DNA from: Novosphingobium sp. PC22D
GTDB lineage: Bacteria > Pseudomonadota > Alphaproteobacteria > Sphingomonadales > Sphingomonadaceae
NCBI RefSeq assembly: GCF_002556635.1
Contig: NZ_MWMO01000010.1
Coordinates: forward strand, 1-64,000
Direction of reading: 5' to 3'
DNA: 64,000 nt
Numbering within the stretch: the stretch's first letter is position 1; each line of letters begins with the position of its first letter. Positions 51,401 through 58,766 of this stretch are shown piece after piece. A program made the position numbers and the translations under genes. The notes under the pieces are model-generated. The model saw only the letters and a list, made by a program, of their open reading frames with translations, had not been told where the DNA came from and did not search any database.

Positions 51401-51929
51401 CAATGTCGAAGATCGAGCCGCGCACCGCGAACTCGCCCGCGTCAATCGCCGTGTCGCTGCGCTGGTAACCCTGGCGGCGCAGCAGCGCGATCAGGCTCTC
51501 GTGGCCGATCTCCATGCCCGGCTTGAGCAGGCGCACCGACTCGCGGATGCGGAACGGGGTGAGCACGCGCTGGAGCAGCGCGTTCGCCGTAGTGACGAGC
51601 AATTGCGGTCCATCGCGCCTGGCTTGCAACCGGTGCAGCGCCGAGAGCCGCCGCGCGCTGACCGAGAGCGCCGGGCTGGCGCGGTCGTAGGGCAGGCAGT
51701 CCCAGGCGGGAAACTCGATGACGTCGAGCTCGGGCGCGAAGAACGCCGCGGCCTCGGCGACCGCGCTCATCTCCGCCTCGGCCGTCGCCACGAACACCGC
51801 CCGCGCGCCCTTGCCCGAGGCCGAGACCGCGCGCGCCAGATCCGCCATGACCATCGGCTGCGCCCCGCGCACGATCGAGGACAGCGTCAGCGGCGCCTTG
51901 GCCGAAAGGATGCGGTTGAAGTCGGGCAT
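48441..51929 (-). CDS. mfd: Transcription-repair coupling factor Mfd
   Basis: This 1162-residue Mfd removes stalled RNA polymerase and recruits UvrA. The N-terminal UvrB-homology region, RNA-polymerase interaction domain (PGDLIVHMDHGIGRYEGL near 490) and RecG-like translocase with GDVGFGKTEVALRAAF, DEEQRFGVTHKE and QLRGRVGRS are in order. A C-terminal TRCF domain completes normal length. SdhE and recG follow in the nearby region. Confidence 0.97.
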   Translation of the reverse strand: MPDFNRILSAKAPLTLSSIVRGAQPMVMADLARAVSASGKGARAVFVATAEAEMSAVAEAAAFFAPELDVIEFPAWDCLPYDRASPALSVSARRLSALHRLQARRDGPQLLVTTANALLQRVLTPFRIRESVRLLKPGMEIGHESLIALLRRQGYQRSDTAIDAGEFAVRGSIFDIVPSGLEQGLRLDFFGDELETLRLFDTSTQRSTGPVAEHLLLPASEALMDDDTVKRFRGRYREMFGANATADPLYQAVSEGRRLAGMEHWLPLFEERLDTLFAHLSPDDLIVLDSAAQGAIDERLKDVADYHKARLETSGQKAGSYRPLATDALYLGADEIADCLAQWPAHRADPFAQPESAKAIDFGFANARDFAPERARGDNAYEAAAKHLHAVAKSGRKAILAAYSTGSRARLASILGEAVPPEPALAETWQDAQGKASKSRPAALVLPLETGFSNDTLEVVTEQDILGDRLVRRKKKRKDSDAFLAELAALTPGDLIVHMDHGIGRYEGLQSIPVGQSPHDCVMLTYAGGDKLYIPVENLDVLSRYGSESEGVALDKLGGEAWQKRRARLKERIQEIAGELMKTAAERALRQGTVLQPDSSSYDQFADRFPWQETDDQEAAIEDVLGDLAEGKPMDRLVCGDVGFGKTEVALRAAFVAAMAGQQVAVVAPTTLLARQHYTGFSERFAGFPLQVGRLSRLVPEKEARTTRDGLANGTVDVVVGTHALLSKSVQFKRLGLVIVDEEQRFGVTHKEKLKQLRTNVHVLTLTATPIPRTLQMAMSGLRELSTIQTPPVDRLAVRTYVMEWDDMVMREALLREHHRGGQSFIVVPRIADMPEIEEWLARHVPEVKVVTAHGQMSAGEVEERMSAFYEGKYEVLLSTTIVESGLDIPRANTIIIHRADRFGLAQLYQLRGRVGRSKLRAYAYLTTPANTALSEVAEKRLKVLGDLDSLGAGFQLASHDLDIRGAGNLLGDEQSGHIREVGFELYQSMLEDAILAAKAGGAGLEKDTSGLSPQITVDAPIMIPEDYVPDLAVRMALYRRLNDADSQQEIESLSAEMIDRFGPLPDATANLVRLIEIKRQAIEAHIAKIDVGARGALVSFHEDVFPNPAGLIDYAAKREGTIKLRPDNRLQVNRAWGDPKSRLNGLFQLTKGLSAIARKAG

Positions 51930-52140
51930 GGACAGGGAGGCTGGCAGATAGCCTCTCGGCGGAGAAATTCAATCGGGAAGGGGGCCGCGGGCGACTCAAG
52001 TCCGGTGTTTTGCCAGTCGCCGGTTCCACCCGGCCGACGTGGACAGGCTTACGGCCGATCCGGATGGCGGCTTTCGCGCAGATGGCCGTGCGAAACGGAC
52101 TTACCGGATACGACGACATTGCGGACGCATTCCCCCATGC

Positions 52141-52163
52141 GTCATGCCAGCGAAAGCTGGCAT
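52141..52163 (+). repeat. REP palindrome, left of GIY-YIG gene
   Basis: An 8-base-pair stem ATGCCAGC/GCTGGCAT with a GAAA loop, preceded by GTC. It is an inverted relative of the repeat at 52487 with compensating stem changes. Confidence 0.75.
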
Positions 52164-52192
52164 CGCTCTCGGAGTTGCGCCACCGTGGTTCG

Positions 52193-52483
52193 ATGGGCGG
52201 CTGGACCTATATCCTGACCAACAAGCCACGCGGTGTGCTGTACGTGGGCGTCACCGCGAATCTGGCCGCGCGCATGGCGCAGCATCGCACTGGGTCCGGT
52301 TCCTCTTTCTGCCGCAGATATGGACTGAAGCGACTGGTCTTGGTCGAGTGCCATGAGGAAATCGCCATGGCCATTATGCGAGAGAAGGCGCTCAAGGCTT
52401 GGAAGCGCGACTGGAAAATCAAACTGATCGAGCAAGCGAACCCTGGCTGGGAGGACTTGTTCGATCACCTCGCCCAACCGTGA
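52193..52483 (+). CDS. GIY-YIG family nuclease-like protein
   Basis: This 96-residue single-domain protein begins GGWTYILTNKPRGVLYVGVT, a GIY-YIG pair (TYI...YVG), with Arg in LAARMAQHR and a downstream VECHEE acidic segment. It belongs to the YhbQ/UPF0213-like group of predicted endonucleases, common in sphingomonads. Two inverted copies of one REP palindrome flank it within 30 bases on the left and 4 on the right, so gene and repeats may move together. Role unknown. Confidence 0.88.
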   Translation: MGGWTYILTNKPRGVLYVGVTANLAARMAQHRTGSGSSFCRRYGLKRLVLVECHEEIAMAIMREKALKAWKRDWKIKLIEQANPGWEDLFDHLAQP

Positions 52484-52486
52484 GTG

Positions 52487-52509
52487 ATCCCAGCTTTCGC
52501 TGGGATGAC
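52487..52509 (-). repeat. REP palindrome, right of GIY-YIG gene
   Basis: An 8-base-pair stem ATCCCAGC/GCTGGGAT with a TTTC loop, followed by GAC. Read on the minus strand it matches the repeat at 52141 (GTCAT-CCAGCGAAAGCTGG). It may also act as a terminator-like structure for the gene. Confidence 0.75.
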
Positions 52510-52653
52510 GGATGAGGCTCGATGTCCGCTCTCCCCGACTTTCCGGACATTCGCGACTAGCCGACTTTGCCTCGATAGGGGGGGCATGACAACTTCCCGG
52601 CAAGGAACGAGCAAGGCCGCTGTTCCGGACTCCGCGCCAGCACCCGCATATTC

Positions 52654-52680
52654 GTCATTCCCGCACAGGCGGGAATCCAG
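52654..52680 (+). repeat. Third REP-like palindrome
   Basis: GTC then ATTCCCGC/GCGGGAAT around an ACAG loop, ending in CCAG; a related but distinct REP subtype. The 316-base gap 52484-52799 holds this, the REP at 52487 and a weak AT-rich hairpin near 52746-52766, but no gene. Confidence 0.65.
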
Positions 52681-52799
52681 TCAGCGCAGGGCTCCGACGC
52701 CGAGATCGGCTGCGTTCCTTGTCGTCCAACGATCTGTTTAAGAAGGGAAATCCGAAAAATTTCCCATGCGCTGCCTGAACAATCTTCGTGAAGTGCGGC

Positions 52800-53069
52800 T
52801 CAGCGCGGGATTTCAACGTAGTCCAGCCGCATCATGCGCTCCATCAGCGGGCCGCGGTAGGCTTCGGGCACGGGCTGGGTGCCGAGTGCCCAGGCCATGA
52901 TGTCGACGTCCTGTTCCTCGATGATCGTCTCGAACAGCGCGATGTCGTCTTCCGACCACCCGGCGTGGAAGCGATCGAAGAAGCAGCCGATCATGTAGTC
53001 GGCCTCGCGGGTGCCGCGGTGCCAGGCGCGGAAGCGCAGGCGGGCCATGCGGGGAGGTAGGGCGGACAT
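52800..53069 (-). CDS. sdhE: SdhE-type FAD assembly factor
   Basis: This 89-residue protein matches SdhE/SDHAF2, which helps attach FAD to succinate dehydrogenase SdhA. The RGxxE-like motif lies in FRAWHRGTREADYMIGCFFD, followed by FETIIEEQDVDIMAWALG. Start at 53069 or at 53048 (MARLRFRAW) is possible; the family usually begins near the latter. sdhCDA lies about 7.5 kb away. Confidence 0.9.
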   Translation of the reverse strand: MSALPPRMARLRFRAWHRGTREADYMIGCFFDRFHAGWSEDDIALFETIIEEQDVDIMAWALGTQPVPEAYRGPLMERMMRLDYVEIPR

Positions 53070-53141
53070 GCCCGCGCCGGTACGCGATGACGGCGGCGCG
53101 GGCAAGGTGTGCCGAGGATCGCGCCGGCGGGCGCGGGCGGC

Positions 53142-53564
53142 TCAGGTGTGCAGCGCCTTGACGATGTCCGACGGCGGGCGGCCGGTCATGGTCTTGGCCA
53201 GTTCGCCCACGAGAATGCCTTCCAGCTCCTTGTGGTAGCGCTTGCGCATCTCGCCGAGCGACTTGGGGTCGGCGATCACCACCAGCTTGTCGATCTTGTG
53301 CTTGAGCACCTGGTCGTTGAGCCAGTCAGCCACCGCGACCGCGTGGGCGCTTTCCTCCAGCTTGTCGAGCCGGTCCTTGGGCGCGCCGGTGGTGAAGCGC
53401 GAGACCTTGTCGTGGTCGCGCGCGCCATAGCTGTAGTTGGTCTCGTCGAGGCTGGGGGTGTCGAGCGAGGTCAGCTCGGGATCGGCTTCGCGTCCCGTGT
53501 TGCGATACAATTCGAACTTCTCGCCGTCGACGACGGCAAAGACGGTTCCATGCGGCAACAACAT
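53142..53564 (-). CDS. Host-attachment-family protein
   Basis: This 140-residue protein has the pattern of the Host_attach family (PF10116), first noted in Agrobacterium plant attachment. PHGTVFAVVDGEKFELYRN opens the protein, and KLVVIADPKSLGEMRKRYHKEL and VGELAKTMTGRPPSDI follow. The fold resembles eRF1/Pelota-like domains. The ATG has AAGGAGG upstream. Biochemical function is not established. Divergent from recG by 110 bases. Confidence 0.85.
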   Translation of the reverse strand: MLLPHGTVFAVVDGEKFELYRNTGREADPELTSLDTPSLDETNYSYGARDHDKVSRFTTGAPKDRLDKLEESAHAVAVADWLNDQVLKHKIDKLVVIADPKSLGEMRKRYHKELEGILVGELAKTMTGRPPSDIVKALHT

Positions 53565-53674
53565 GCGGTTCCTCCTTGGTTATCCTGCTGTGCGGTGACG
53601 AAACCCCCGGGCGCCGCGCGATGTTCCGATCAGGCTGGCGAAACGCGCCCCGGCCGCGCTAAGAGGCGCCTGTC

Positions 53675-55732
53675 ATGCGGCCCGATGCGCTCAACTCCCT
53701 GTTTGCCGAAACCGAAACCCTCGACGGCGTGGGGCCCAAGCTCAAGCGTCCGCTCGAGCGCCTGGGGCTCGCCCGCATCAAGGATGTAGCCTACCACTTG
53801 CCCGATCGCTTCGTCGAGCGGCGGGTCGTAGGCAATCTGGACGAGGCGGGCGTGGGCGAGAACATCGTCGTCTCGCTCACCGTGCGCGAGCACCGCGCCT
53901 CCTCGGGGCGCGGGCCGTTCCGGGTGGTGAGCGAGGACGCGGCGGGCAACCATTGCGTGCTCACCTACTTCGGGCGCGCCTCGTACTCGGCCAGGAAGCT
54001 GCTGCCGGTGGGCGCGACGCGCTGGGTCGCCGGGCGGCTCGACCAGTACGGGCAGACCTTGCAGATCGTGCATCCCGAGCATGTCTCGGAAGGCTCGGCA
54101 ACGCCGCTGGGGCAGCTTCGCGAGCCGGTCTATCCGCTGTCCGAGGGGCTGACGCAGGGGCGCGTGGCGAGCCTCGTCGAGCAGGCGCTCAGGCTGCTGC
54201 CCGAGCTGCCCGAGTGGATCGAGCCGGGGCTGGTCGAGCGGATGGGCTGGCCCGCCTGGGCCGAGGCGCTGCGGCTCGCCCACGCGGGCAAGCACGAGGC
54301 GGCGCTCGACCGGCTGGCGTTCGATGAACTGCTGGCGAACAGCCTCGCGCTGATGCTGGTGCGCGCAAGCAACCGCTCGCAGCGCGGCACGCCGCTCAGG
54401 GGGGATGGCCGGCTGCGCGAGAAGCTGCGGCTGCCCTTCGCGCTGACCGGCGCGCAGACGCGCTCGATCGGCGAGATCGAGGGCGATCTCGCGCAGGAGG
54501 CGCCGATGCTGCGGCTGCTGCAGGGTGACGTCGGGTCGGGCAAGACGGTGGTGGCGCTCTCGGCGATGCTGATCGCGGTCGAGGCGGGCGCGCAGGCGGC
54601 GATGCTCGCGCCGACCGAGCTGCTCGCGCGCCAGCATCACGCCACGCTGATGCGCATGGCACAGGGTACCGGCGTCGAGATCGCGCTACTGACGGGCCGC
54701 GACAAGGGCAGGGCGCGCGAGTCGGTGCTGATGGGCCTGCTCGACGGCTCGATCGACATCGTCGTCGGCACCCACGCGATCTTTCAGGACGCGGTCGAAT
54801 ACCGCAACCTCGCGCTGGTGGTGATCGACGAGCAGCACCGCTTCGGCGTCGGCCAGCGGCTGATGCTGGCGCGCAAGGGACGCCGCACGCCGCACACGCT
54901 GGCGATGACCGCGACGCCGATCCCGCGCACGCTCACGCTCGCGCAGTATGGCGAGATGGAAGTCTCGCGGCTCGACGAACTGCCGCCCGGCCGCCAGGCG
55001 ATCGATACCCGGGTGATCGCGGTCGAGCGGATGGGCGACGTGACGCAGGCGCTGGCACGGCATCTCGAGGGCGGGGGGCAGGCCTACTGGGTCTGCCCGA
55101 TGGTGCGCGACAACGAGAGCGACGATCTCGCCGCCGCCGAGGCGCGCTATGCCGGGCTGAGGGAACGGTTCGGCGAGGACGTGGTGCTCGTCCACGGCCA
55201 GCTCCGGCCCGAGGCGAAGGACGCGGCGATGGAGCGCTTCGCCGGTGGCACGGCCAAGCTGCTGGTGGCGACGACGGTGATCGAGGTCGGGGTCGACGTG
55301 CCCAACGCGACGCTCATGGTGATCGAGCAGGCCGAGCGCTTCGGCCTCGCCCAGCTCCACCAGCTTCGCGGCCGCGTCGGGCGCGGCGAGGGCAAGTCGG
55401 TGTGCCTGCTGCTGCGCGGCAATGCCTTGTCCGAGACCGCGAAGCAGCGGCTGTCACTGATGCGCGAAACGCAGGACGGCTTCCGGCTCGCCGAGGAGGA
55501 TCTCGAACTGCGGGGCGGCGGCGAACTGCTCGGTACCCGCCAGTCGGGCGATACGCCGTTCCGCATCGCCGATCTCGAGCAGATCCAGCGGCTGCTGCCG
55601 GTGGCGCACGACGATGCGCGGCTGCTGATGGAGCGCGACGGCGGCCTGACCGGCGCGCGCGGCGAGGCGGCGCGGCTGCTGCTCTACCTGTTCGAGCGGG
55701 ACTGGGGCGTGCAGCTCCTGCGCGGCGGTTGA
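53675..55732 (+). CDS. recG: ATP-dependent DNA helicase RecG
   Basis: This 685-residue RecG remodels stalled forks and branched DNA. An N-terminal wedge/OB domain (LDGVGPKLKRPLERLGL; FVERRVVGN) precedes the helicase core. The core has Walker A GDVGSGKTVVALSAM near residue 288, DEQHRFGVGQR and QLRGRVGRGEG. C-terminal QSGDTPFRIADL is typical. Complete. Confidence 0.97.
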   Translation: MRPDALNSLFAETETLDGVGPKLKRPLERLGLARIKDVAYHLPDRFVERRVVGNLDEAGVGENIVVSLTVREHRASSGRGPFRVVSEDAAGNHCVLTYFGRASYSARKLLPVGATRWVAGRLDQYGQTLQIVHPEHVSEGSATPLGQLREPVYPLSEGLTQGRVASLVEQALRLLPELPEWIEPGLVERMGWPAWAEALRLAHAGKHEAALDRLAFDELLANSLALMLVRASNRSQRGTPLRGDGRLREKLRLPFALTGAQTRSIGEIEGDLAQEAPMLRLLQGDVGSGKTVVALSAMLIAVEAGAQAAMLAPTELLARQHHATLMRMAQGTGVEIALLTGRDKGRARESVLMGLLDGSIDIVVGTHAIFQDAVEYRNLALVVIDEQHRFGVGQRLMLARKGRRTPHTLAMTATPIPRTLTLAQYGEMEVSRLDELPPGRQAIDTRVIAVERMGDVTQALARHLEGGGQAYWVCPMVRDNESDDLAAAEARYAGLRERFGEDVVLVHGQLRPEAKDAAMERFAGGTAKLLVATTVIEVGVDVPNATLMVIEQAERFGLAQLHQLRGRVGRGEGKSVCLLLRGNALSETAKQRLSLMRETQDGFRLAEEDLELRGGGELLGTRQSGDTPFRIADLEQIQRLLPVAHDDARLLMERDGGLTGARGEAARLLLYLFERDWGVQLLRGG

Positions 55733-55760
55733 GAGCGGCCGGCGAGCGAGGGTCCGCCGG

Positions 55761-56306
55761 TCAGAGCGTCTTCATCAGTTCGACGAATTCGAGATCGTCG
55801 CGTTTCGGCAAACCGAAGCGCTCGTCGCCATAGGGGAAAGGTGCCGTTTGCCCCGTGCGGCGATACCCGCGCCGCTCGTACCAGGCGATGAGGCTGTCGC
55901 GCCGACCGACGACGAGCATGCGCACGCGCGCGCCATCGTGGCGGGCGACCTCGCGCTCGGCGGCATCGAGCAGAGCGCGTCCGTGGCCGCGCGACTGCAG
56001 CTCGGTATCGACGGCGAAGGACCCCAGGTACCACGTCTGCTCGCCCTCGTCCGCGAGCCAGACGCAGCCGCGGATCGGGCCCTCCTGCTCGGGACGCCAG
56101 ACGAGCAGCCGGGCGCCGGGAGAGCTGGCAAGGTCGTCGCGCAGCATCGCTTCATCGGCGCGCTGGCCGCCAATCAGCTCGCCTTCGCTGTTCCAGCCCG
56201 CGCCGCGATAGGTGCGATTGAGCAGTGTCGCGATCTCGGCGAGCTCGTCAGCCGCGACCGGGCGCAGATGCGCAAGCGGCGCGGTACCGGCAGGGGACGC
56301 ATTCAT
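55761..56306 (-). CDS. GNAT N-acetyltransferase
   Basis: This 181-residue GNAT domain protein has the acetyl-CoA motif QSRGHGRALLDAAE near residue 110, WYLGSFAVDTEL before it and a C-terminal LIAWYERRGYRRTG. Target unknown. Convergent with recG; a short GC hairpin (CCGGCG/CGCCGG, 55739-55760) lies between the ends. Confidence 0.85.
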   Translation of the reverse strand: MNASPAGTAPLAHLRPVAADELAEIATLLNRTYRGAGWNSEGELIGGQRADEAMLRDDLASSPGARLLVWRPEQEGPIRGCVWLADEGEQTWYLGSFAVDTELQSRGHGRALLDAAEREVARHDGARVRMLVVGRRDSLIAWYERRGYRRTGQTAPFPYGDERFGLPKRDDLEFVELMKTL

Positions 56307-56357
56307 CCGCTTTGCAATAGCCTCTCGTCCCGAGGCTGCAAGTACCGCGCAGGGTTG

Positions 56358-56660
56358 TCAGGACTTGCGGGCCTGCTCTTCGTGCAGGTGGCGATAGTGC
56401 TGAACCCGCGTCGCGCGCAGGCCGGCCATGCCTTCGCGCTCCACCGCGCGCTGCCAGCTTGCCAGTTCCTCGAGCGTGAGATCATAGCGTTCGCACGCTT
56501 CGCGGATGGTGATCAGGCCGCCGTTGACGGCCGCGACAACTTCGGCCTTGCGTCGGATGACCCAACGCGAGGTCCTTGGCGACGGCAGGTCATCCTTGGT
56601 CATGGCCTCGCCAAGCGGACCAATGACTTCGGATCGGGTCGTTTCATCCTTTTGCAGCAT
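56358..56660 (-). CDS. sciP: CtrA inhibitor SciP (DUF1153)
   Basis: This 100-residue protein matches SciP: TSRWVIRRKAEVVAAVNGGLI near residue 38, EACERYDLTLEELASWQRAV and a GLRATRVQHYR segment form the conserved helix-turn-helix. In Caulobacter SciP binds CtrA and blocks its promoters. The ATG at 56660 has GGGAGG 7 bases upstream. The 227-base divergent region shared with the PilZ gene holds a CtrA box. The IGPLGEAMT start resembles sphingomonad SciP. Confidence 0.92.
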   Translation of the reverse strand: MLQKDETTRSEVIGPLGEAMTKDDLPSPRTSRWVIRRKAEVVAAVNGGLITIREACERYDLTLEELASWQRAVEREGMAGLRATRVQHYRHLHEEQARKS

Positions 56661-56838
56661 GTCAAGCCTCCCTCGAGCTGTTGAACCAGCCCCCTGGTGC
56701 AGCCCCCCAATGGCGCTAAGGATTGTGCCTGATGAGTTAATAGGATGATATCTTGATTGGTTAACAAATGATCGGGGCCGATGTGGCAAGGCCTTGAAAC
56801 ATCGATTAAATCGAGATGGGAAATTCTTTCCAATATAT

Positions 56839-56853
56839 TAAAGTGTGATTAAC
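56839..56853. promoter_or_regulatory. CtrA binding site (TTAA-N7-TTAA)
   Basis: An exact TTAA-N7-TTAA match to the CtrA full site, 35 bases before the PilZ gene start and about 180 bases upstream of sciP. The AT-rich stretch also contains single GGTTAAC and ATTAA half-sites (near 56757 and 56810). Confidence 0.75.
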
Positions 56854-56887
56854 TTACCCTACTTACCAATGTCTCGAGGAGGCATTG

Positions 56888-57181
56888 ATGAAGGTCGATC
56901 AGGACGTATCTTGCATTGCGTTGGGTGGCGCCATCGGTTCGGCGCTACTTCGGCACGTTTCAGCCGAGGGCTGCCAACTTCTGCTCGAGTCGCGCGTGAT
57001 TCGCGTCGGCATGCGGCTTTCACTCGCCCTGGAGCCGTCGATCCGGGTGGCGGGAACGGTCCGCTGGATCGTCGCCGGACGCGCCGGATTCGAGTTCGAC
57101 CAAGCGCTGACGAGCCGCATTCAGGCGCTGCTCGAGCCGACGCATCCGCTGCCGTCGCCGGTCACGATCTATCCTGCGTGA
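56888..57181 (+). CDS. PilZ-domain protein
   Basis: This 97-residue protein is a short PilZ-like barrel: ISAEGCQLLLE-like strand (VSAEGCQLLLES), GMRLSLALEPSIRVAGTVRWI and AGFEFDQAL. The usual RxxxR c-di-GMP motif is not clear (the N-terminus has only LLRHVS), so nucleotide binding is uncertain. The ATG has GAGGAGG upstream, and a CtrA box lies in its promoter region. It overlaps the end of the convergent DUF2459 gene by 13 bases. Confidence 0.75.
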   Translation: MKVDQDVSCIALGGAIGSALLRHVSAEGCQLLLESRVIRVGMRLSLALEPSIRVAGTVRWIVAGRAGFEFDQALTSRIQALLEPTHPLPSPVTIYPA

Positions 57182-57876
57182 GCGTTTGTTAACCACGGAA
57201 CCCACTTCATCACGCCGCCCGCGAAGGGTGTCCATGTCCCGGTTCGCACGCCTGAGCGGGCGAGCACGTCGCTGGTCCACTGGTTGCAGGTGCGCGTGAC
57301 GGCATAGTGTCCGCCGGTCTCGTAGAACACGTCGCTTGCGCCGTAGCCGGGGTGCCGCGTGCCGGGCCAGGCCGGGCCGAGCTGCTCCTCGATCGCGTCG
57401 ACCAGCGCGGCGTAGGTATGGTCGTCGAGCCGAAGCGGCCTCAGCGTCGGCGAGGGGGCCGGGCGGACGTAGTGCGCGACATGAAGCAGGCCTTCGCCGC
57501 CGATCCCGACGATGCGCGCCACCGTCGCGGGCGACAGGTCCCACCAGGTCGGCGTGTTCAGGAACACCTCGCGCTCGCCCCAGCTCACCGCGATGTGGGT
57601 GTAATCGCGGCGCGGCGCGGCGACATCGTCGGCGGGGAAGGTCGCGCGCCAGTCCTTCGCCGGCGTGACCAGCGGCATGACGATGGCGGTGTGCACGCCG
57701 TTGGTCTCGACCATGATCTCGACCCCGCCCGCCTCGGCCTCGCGCCAGTCCGGATTGCGCGGGATCGACGAGCCGATCCAGGCGGCGAGCATGAACAGGC
57801 CGAGCGCGAGCGCCAGCCAGGCGCCCGCCCGGCGCAGCGCGCGGCCTATCGCGCGGGCCGTCGTTGCCGCAACCAC
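57169..57876 (-). CDS. TIGR02117/DUF2459 membrane-anchored protein
   Basis: This 235-residue protein has one N-terminal membrane segment (about 15-36), then VETNGVHTAIVMPL, VSWGEREVFLNTP, a RTCNQWTSDVL segment and GGVMKWVPW. These mark the TIGR02117 (DUF2459) family, of unknown function though it looks like a cysteine-type hydrolase fold. The start is GTG inside the end of prmA (31-base overlap); a later start is possible. Confidence 0.8.
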   Translation of the reverse strand: MVAATTARAIGRALRRAGAWLALALGLFMLAAWIGSSIPRNPDWREAEAGGVEIMVETNGVHTAIVMPLVTPAKDWRATFPADDVAAPRRDYTHIAVSWGEREVFLNTPTWWDLSPATVARIVGIGGEGLLHVAHYVRPAPSPTLRPLRLDDHTYAALVDAIEEQLGPAWPGTRHPGYGASDVFYETGGHYAVTRTCNQWTSDVLARSGVRTGTWTPFAGGVMKWVPWLTNAHAG

Positions 57877-58766
57877 AGGATCGACCAGTCGCCGTTGACC
57901 AGCCGCGCGGCGAGCCGCAGCCCCTCGCGGCGGCAGGCGGTGCGGACCGCGCGTTCCTGCGTGGTCAGCAGCCCGGCGAGCACGAGACTGCCGCCGGGCA
58001 CCAGCGCGCGGGCGAAGTCGGGCGCCAGCGCGACCAGCGGTCCCGCAAGGATATTGGCGATCACGAGATCGTAGGGCCCGCGCGCGGCGATCAGCGGATG
58101 GTCGAGCCCGGGCGCGACGGTCATCACGAGTTCGCCCGCGCCCCCGCCCAGCGCGACGCCGTTGCGCGCGGCGTTATCCTCGACCACCGGAGCGCAGACC
58201 GCGTCGATGTCGCTGGCGGTGGCGTGCGCGCGCGGCCAAAGCGCTAGCGCGGCGAAGGCTAGAAGGCCGGTCCCGGTGCCGACGTCGAGCGCATTGCGCA
58301 CCAGCGTGCCGCGCCGTTTCATCGCGTCGAGCATGGCCAGACATCCCGCCGTGGTCTCGTGCTGGCCGGTGCCGAAAGCCTGGCTGGCGGGAATGGCGAA
58401 GTCGACCGTGCCGGGCGTATCGTCGGCGGGGAAGTCGGGGGTGTGGACGTGGAAACGCCCCGTGCGGATCGGCGCGACCTCCTGCTGGCTGAGCGTCACC
58501 CAGTCGGCATCGGGCAGCTCCTCGACCGTCAGTTCCGGCGCGAACTCGGGCGAGGCGCCGGCGAAGAGCCTCGCCACCGCCGCCTTGTCCGCCTTGCGCG
58601 GCCTGCGGCCGAGCCAGGCTTCGAGCACCCAGTCGTCGGGCCGGTCCTCGGCGATCTCGCTGCCGGCGATGACGATGTCGTGATCCCAGTCGAGCGCGTC
58701 CTCGTGGGCCAGCAGCGCCGCTTCGACCACGGCGCGCGGCGCGTGCGCGCTGATCTTCCAGCTCAT
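57846..58766 (-). CDS. prmA: Ribosomal protein L11 methyltransferase PrmA
   Basis: This 306-residue SAM-dependent methyltransferase modifies ribosomal protein L11. The PAFGTGQHETT-like motif (SQAFGTGQHETTAGCL) is near residue 137, the SAM-binding NALDVGTGTGLLAFAAL near 158 and the NILAGPL motif near 232. It overlaps the metallo-beta-lactamase start by 4 bases and is followed by the DUF2459 gene, suggesting one transcript. Confidence 0.94.
   Translation of the reverse strand: MSWKISAHAPRAVVEAALLAHEDALDWDHDIVIAGSEIAEDRPDDWVLEAWLGRRPRKADKAAVARLFAGASPEFAPELTVEELPDADWVTLSQQEVAPIRTGRFHVHTPDFPADDTPGTVDFAIPASQAFGTGQHETTAGCLAMLDAMKRRGTLVRNALDVGTGTGLLAFAALALWPRAHATASDIDAVCAPVVEDNAARNGVALGGGAGELVMTVAPGLDHPLIAARGPYDLVIANILAGPLVALAPDFARALVPGGSLVLAGLLTTQERAVRTACRREGLRLAARLVNGDWSILWLRQRRPAR

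Noticed and set aside
52484..52741. ORF of 85 codons after the GIY-YIG gene
   Set aside because: It contains translated REP palindromes (IPAFAGMT and FPHRRES type) and nothing else recognisable.
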